Shown here in pieces: positions 59,550 to 64,000 of a stretch of DNA of 64,000 nucleotides; positions within the stretch are counted from its first letter, which is position 1; each line of letters begins with the position of its first letter. Position numbers and translations under genes: made by a program. The stretch is from Scolanthus callimorphus (taxonomy: Eukaryota > Cnidaria > Anthozoa > Actiniaria > Edwardsiidae). The notes under the pieces are model-generated. The model was given only the letters and a program-made list of their open reading frames with translations. It searched no databases and had not been told where the DNA came from. The DNA is taken from contig CM066913.1 in assembly GCA_033964015.1 (NCBI GenBank), forward strand, positions 26,996,790 to 27,060,789, written 5' to 3'.

Positions 59550-61625
59550 AATTATTGCACACATCGGTCCTCGTAACGTCACTGTAGGGAAACACTTATG
59601 CATTCTACAGTCATATTCAGCTATGATTTCAACACTGAAATACCAGACTACAGAGAGCGGACTATAGGGTCCTATTGTACACATCGGTCCTTATAACGTC
59701 ACTGTAGAGAAAAAACTTATGCATTCAACAGTCATATTCAGCTATGATTTCAACACTGAAATACCAGACTACAGAGAGCGGATATTGGGATTATTGCACA
59801 CATCGGTCCTCGTAACGTCACTGTAGGGAAACACTTATGCATTCTACAGTCATATTCAGCTATGATTTCAACACTGAAATACCAGACTACAGAGAGCGGA
59901 CTAAGGTCCTATTGCACACATCGGTCCTTGTAACGTCACTGTAGGGAAACACTTATGCATTCTAAAGTAATGTTCAGCGATGAGTTCAACACTGAAATAC
60001 CAGACTACAGAGAGCGGACTATAGGTCCTATTGCACACACTGGTCCTTGGAACGTCACTTTAAAGAATCACTTATGCATTCTACAGTCATATTCAGCGAT
60101 ATTAGTTAAACACTGAAATACCAGACTACAAGGTAGCGGACTATAGGGTTCCCATTGCACACATCGGTCCTGTGTAACGTCACTGTAGGGAAACACTTAT
60201 GCATTCTACAGTCATATTCAGCTATCATTCAACACTGAAGTACCAGACTACAGAGAGCGGACTATAAGGTCCTATTGCACACATCGGTCCTTGTAACGTC
60301 ACTGTAGGGAAACACTTATGCATTCTAAAGTAATGTTCAGCGATGAGTTCAACACTGAAATACCACACTACAAGGTAGAGCGGACTATAGGGTCCTATTC
60401 TACACACCGGTCCTGGTAACGTCACTGTAGGAAACACTTATGCATTTTAAGTCATATTCAGCTATGATTTCAACACTGAAATACCAGACTACAGAGAGCG
60501 GACTACTGCAAACTATTGCACACACCGGTCCTTGTAACGTCACTGTAGAGAAACACTTATGCATTCTACAGTCATATTCAGCTATGATTTCAACACTGAA
60601 ATACCAGACTACAGGGAGCGGACTATTGGGAACTATTGCACACACCGGTCTTTGTAACGTCACTGTAGAGAAACACTTATGCATTCTACAGTCATATTCA
60701 GCTATGATTTCACACTGAAATACCAGACTACAGGAGCGGACTATTGGGAACTATTGCACACAACGGTCCTTGTAACGTCACTGTAGAGAAAACATTATGC
60801 ATTCTAAAGTAATGTTCAGCGATGAGTTCAACACTGAAATACCAGACTACAGAGAGCGGACTATAGGGTCCTATTGCACACATGGTCTTGGAACGTCACT
60901 TTAGAGAATCACTTATGCATTCTACAGTCATATTCAGCGATATTAGTTCAACACTGAAATACCAGACTACAAGGTAGCGGACTATAGGGTCCCATTGCAC
61001 ACATCGGTCCTTGTAACGTCACTGTAGGAAACACTTATGCATTCTAAAGTCATATTCAGCGATGAGTTCAACACTGAAATACCAGACTACAGAGAGCGGA
61101 CTATAGGGTCCTATTGCACACACTGGTCCTTGTAACGTCACTGTAGAGAATCACTTATGCATTCTACAGTCATATTCAGCTATGATTTCAACACTGAAAT
61201 ACCAGACTACAGAGAGCGGACTACTGCGAACTATTGCACCACCACGGTCCTTGTAACGTCACTGTAGAGAAACACTTATGCATTCTACAGTCATATTCAG
61301 CTATGATTTCAAACACTGAAATACCAGACTACAGGGAGCGGACTATTGGGAACTATTGCACACACCGGTCTTTGTAACGTCACTGTAGAGAAACACTTAT
61401 GCATTCTACAGTCATATTCAGCTATGATTTCAACACTGAAATACCAGACTACAGGGAGCGGACTATTGGGAACTATTGCACACACCGGTCCTTGTAACGT
61501 CACTGTAGAGAAACACTTATGCATTCTACAGTCATATTCAGGTATGATTTCAACACTGAAATACCAGACTACAGAGAGCGGACTATAGGGTCCTATTGCA
61601 CACACTGGTCCTTGTAACGTCACCA

Positions 61626-63430
61626 TAGCATACCTGTCCAATACTGTATCCCATTTACCAATGGTCATGACCAATTTACAATTTGTCATTTCGACATGAC
61701 CAATGGTCGAACATGATTTATCATATACTCACATTACCTCAAATTGTCTGCAGGGGGTCTAAATAGTTATCAGGCAGGCCCAAATGACCCTGGTTCACAA
61801 ATGGTGAAATTATAAGGGGAGGGGTGGTCTACAGAGGATGATGACCAACTGTTCATACTGTAAGTATGCACGATTAAATTGCATGCCCATCAGCCAGGCC
61901 GACCAATGGTCGAATGGTGAAAATATAAGGGAGGGGCGGTCTATAGTGAATGATGAGATACCAACTGATTGTATTGTAACAGAAACATATAAGTGAGTTG
62001 AAACGTGTAACAGACGAATGAATCTGATGTGACAACCAGCGAACAACTCGCGATCACTAAACACCATATTTGGAAAACAATGTCCTTGCGTGCAGCCAAT
62101 CAAAATTCAGATGTGACTTTCCACTGCACACGGCAGGCTTCGGTGCTTGTTTTGCAAACTACATTCTGATTCATCGATGCCTACAGATTTTTGGAAGATT
62201 TCCTGCTGGAAAACCAATCAACTCTGTAACAAGAACTTCCAAGCTCAACCAAAATGCATAAAGTTCTCAGAAGGAGAAAAAAAATTCAGGAATTGAGCAT
62301 ATTTTGCAAAGTTATAACTCACACCTCTCAGTTGCAGGACGTCAAGAAAAAGAAGTTGGCCAAGCAAAGTTTTTTATGGCTAGGAAACCTGTAGAAACTA
62401 TTGAGAAATAACCAGAACGGGAGAAATGAATATCAATGTCGGCTGGATTCTGTGATCCAAAAGGAACTAATTTACACGTAGGAACGAAGGAGAAAAACAG
62501 CTCGGCTATTTGCAAGGGATCCGTTCTTGAAACAACAAACACAAAAGAAGGGAAATTAGAGTAGTTCTCCAGTGCTCTTAGTTATAAATTCAAGATATGT
62601 TGTCATTGAATTTGTACTGGAAAATGAGATATCGATACGAAGTATCCAATCAAGCCAAAACAAACAAGTAAGACTCGCCAAAAAATGTGGTTGTTTTTTT
62701 GTTCTTTCAGTAGTGAATTAAAAAACGTTTCGTTTATAAATTAACTTATCGATTTTATTTCTTTGTAAATTGTTGTCTTTAGATTTTCATTTGTTCTTCT
62801 TTCAAGGTGCTTTTAAGCCTTATTTTGATGGGGAGGGGTGCTCTATAATGAATTATGAGATCCAACTGATTGGGCTGTAAGTATGCATTCCTCTCAGGCA
62901 GGCCTCTAGAACCCATGAGTGACCAATGGGTGATCAATTGTCAAATGGTGTTGAATGGTGAAAAATATAAGGTGAGAGGTGGTCTATAGTGGACGATGAG
63001 ATACCAAACTGATTGTACTGTAAGCATGGATTTCTCTCAGCGGCCTTAGGCCAAAGTGACCAATGGTAAAATGGTGTTGAAACAGTGAAAATGTAAGGGA
63101 AGGGGTGCTCTATAGTGACTGATTGGACTGTAAGTATGCATTCCTCTCAGGCAGGCCTCTAGAATTGAGTGACCAATGGTTGACCAATTGTCAAATGGTG
63201 TTGAATGGTGAAAATATAAGGGGAGGGTGGTCTATAGTGAACGATGAGATAGCAACTGATTGTACTGTAAGTATTGATTCCTCTCAGGCAGGCCCCTAGA
63301 ACTGAGTGACCAATGTGACCAATGGTCAAATGGTGAGGAATGGTGAACATTTTAAGGGGAGGGGTGGTCTATAGGTGATGATGAAATACCAACTGATTTT
63401 ACTGTAAGTATTTATTCCTCTTAGACACAA
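61626..63430. repeat. Diverged tandem repeat of about 130 bp, in two groups
   Basis: The motif chain GTGACCAATGGT, AATGGTGAAAATATAAGGG, GGGTGGTCTATAGTGAA, GAGATACCAACTGATTGTAC, CTCTCAGGCAGGCC recurs at about 61750-61990 and five times at about 62825-63420. Copies differ by many substitutions and indels, so this array is much older than the 120-bp satellite. Between the groups (about 62000-62820) there is sequence without recognisable repeat or gene. Confidence 0.8.
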
Positions 63431-63720
63431 AAGGACCGAGTCACAACTGGTTGATGAACGGTCAAACAATGAGGCAGTCAAAATATTAAAAACTGTAAAA
63501 TACTTTTTGTTTAATATAAGTCACTAAAAACGGTTTCACAAGTTTGTCATCTCATGTATATTCATGTGGTTACTTCACTGTATTACTTCATGTAATTACT
63601 TAATTATGTAATTACTCGACAGATGTATGCTAAATAGCCGTGACAAACACTAAATTTAACATATGCATTATCTAAATGCATAAAAAACATATCTTGGCGG
63701 GCCTAAAATGCATGTTCTCC
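63431..63720. other. No gene seen
   Basis: AT-rich sequence with a locally repetitive TTACTTCATGTAATTACTTA stretch at about 63570-63615. Nothing else recognised. Confidence 0.4.
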
Positions 63721-64000
63721 TTGCACTATATCTCACTGGGGTGGGATGAGCCCTAATTTATGTTTTCTTGGTTCTCAAAGTGTGACCTCCAACTAGTATA
63801 GTTCACTAGGAAGGAATGAACCCTAATTGATGTTCCTCGTTCTCAAAGCATGCCCTCTAGTCCACTATTCACTTGTGCGGAATGAGCCCTAATGTATGAA
63901 TTTCCCTAGTTCTCAAAGTGTGTCCTCTTACTATTTCACTTGTCAGGAATGAACTCTAATGTATGTTTCCTTGTCTCAAACATGACCTCCAACAAATTCA
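63721..64000 (+). repeat. Diverged tandem repeat of about 68 bp, four units, cut by window end
   Basis: GGAATGAGCCCTAATGTATG-like blocks recur at about 63742, 63816, 63879 and 63946. Each is followed by TTCTCAAAGTGTGACCTC-like sequence. Spacings are about 66 to 74 bp, and the array probably continues beyond the window. Confidence 0.8.

Larger units (their letters stand above)
45660..61625. repeat. 120-bp satellite array, about 113 monomers with insertions
   Basis: The monomer reads GAAATACCAGACTACAGAGA, then GCGGACTATAGGGTCCTATT, GCACACACCGGTCCTTGTAA, CGTCACTGTAGGGAAACACT, TATGCATTCTAAAGTCATAT and TCAGCGATGAGTTCAACACT. At least two variant classes mix: TACAGTCATATTCAGCTATG and TAAAGTCATATTCAGCGATG. 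At the junction, TATAGGGTCCT alternates with TATTGGGAACT and TATTGGGAATT. The period is exactly 120 bp, so a 40-residue reverse-strand repeat (MHKCFPTVTLQGPVCAIGPY and on) stays open for up to 165 codons; it breaks wherever monomers gain or lose a base. Insertions interrupt the array at 49.9, 51.7-52.3, 54.2, 56.5, 57.3 and 59.3 kb. Confidence 0.96.

Noticed and set aside
45848..61689. Many reverse-strand frames of 60-165 codons with MHKCFPTVTLQGP-type repeats
   Set aside because: They follow the 120-bp satellite and break at each indel, and similar frames appear on the forward strand in the inverted block.

Overview
The window is eukaryotic, repeat-dominated DNA. Nothing in it looks like an intact protein-coding gene. 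The organism is most likely a cnidarian, probably an anthozoan or coral. This rests on a decayed Penelope-like retroelement end with a GIY-YIG nuclease, many AT-rich short inverted-repeat elements (one resembling a family I recall from coral genomes), and a tRNA-like Pol III unit. The assignment is inference. There are no bacterial operons, CRISPR arrays or phage genes. The long open frames are by-products of tandem repeats whose periods are multiples of 3 (60 and 120 bp), or of a stop-free 10-bp repeat.

Layout. 1-650 is a 60-bp tandem repeat. 1111-5190 is a broken Penelope-like GIY-YIG reading frame. It is split by a 3310-bp transposon (1532-4841) with perfect 36-bp terminal inverted repeats (TIRs) and an 8-bp target-site duplication. 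Inside that transposon, a 10-bp minisatellite sits next to both TIRs in opposite orientation (about 1600 bp and 170 bp), giving a foldback-like architecture. 5438-39569 is a 34-kb array of 21 nearly identical units, mostly 1638 bp. Each unit is a 263-bp TIR element plus 1375 bp of spacer. The array begins and ends with the TIR element, and only its outermost ends are flanked by TA.

39572-45660 is mostly low-copy-looking sequence. It holds a tRNA-like Pol III unit with a terminator, bracketed by a 21-bp direct repeat, and several small inverted-repeat elements. 45660-61625 is a 120-bp satellite array of about 113 monomers. It contains a 796-bp inverted block, six copies of a 300-bp two-hairpin composite element (two of them head to head as a 612-bp palindrome), a 2249/2250-bp higher-order duplication, and a separate 535-bp palindromic insertion. 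61626-64000 holds older, diverged tandem repeats.

No genes work together here. The content is mobile elements and the tandem amplification of sequences that carry them. The most unusual objects are the TIR-bounded 34-kb array, the foldback-like transposon with mirrored minisatellites, and the satellite that has carried a composite transposon through repeated amplification and one inversion. The extreme identity between units (5.4-39.6 kb and 52.0-56.5 kb) means copy number should be verified on raw long reads.
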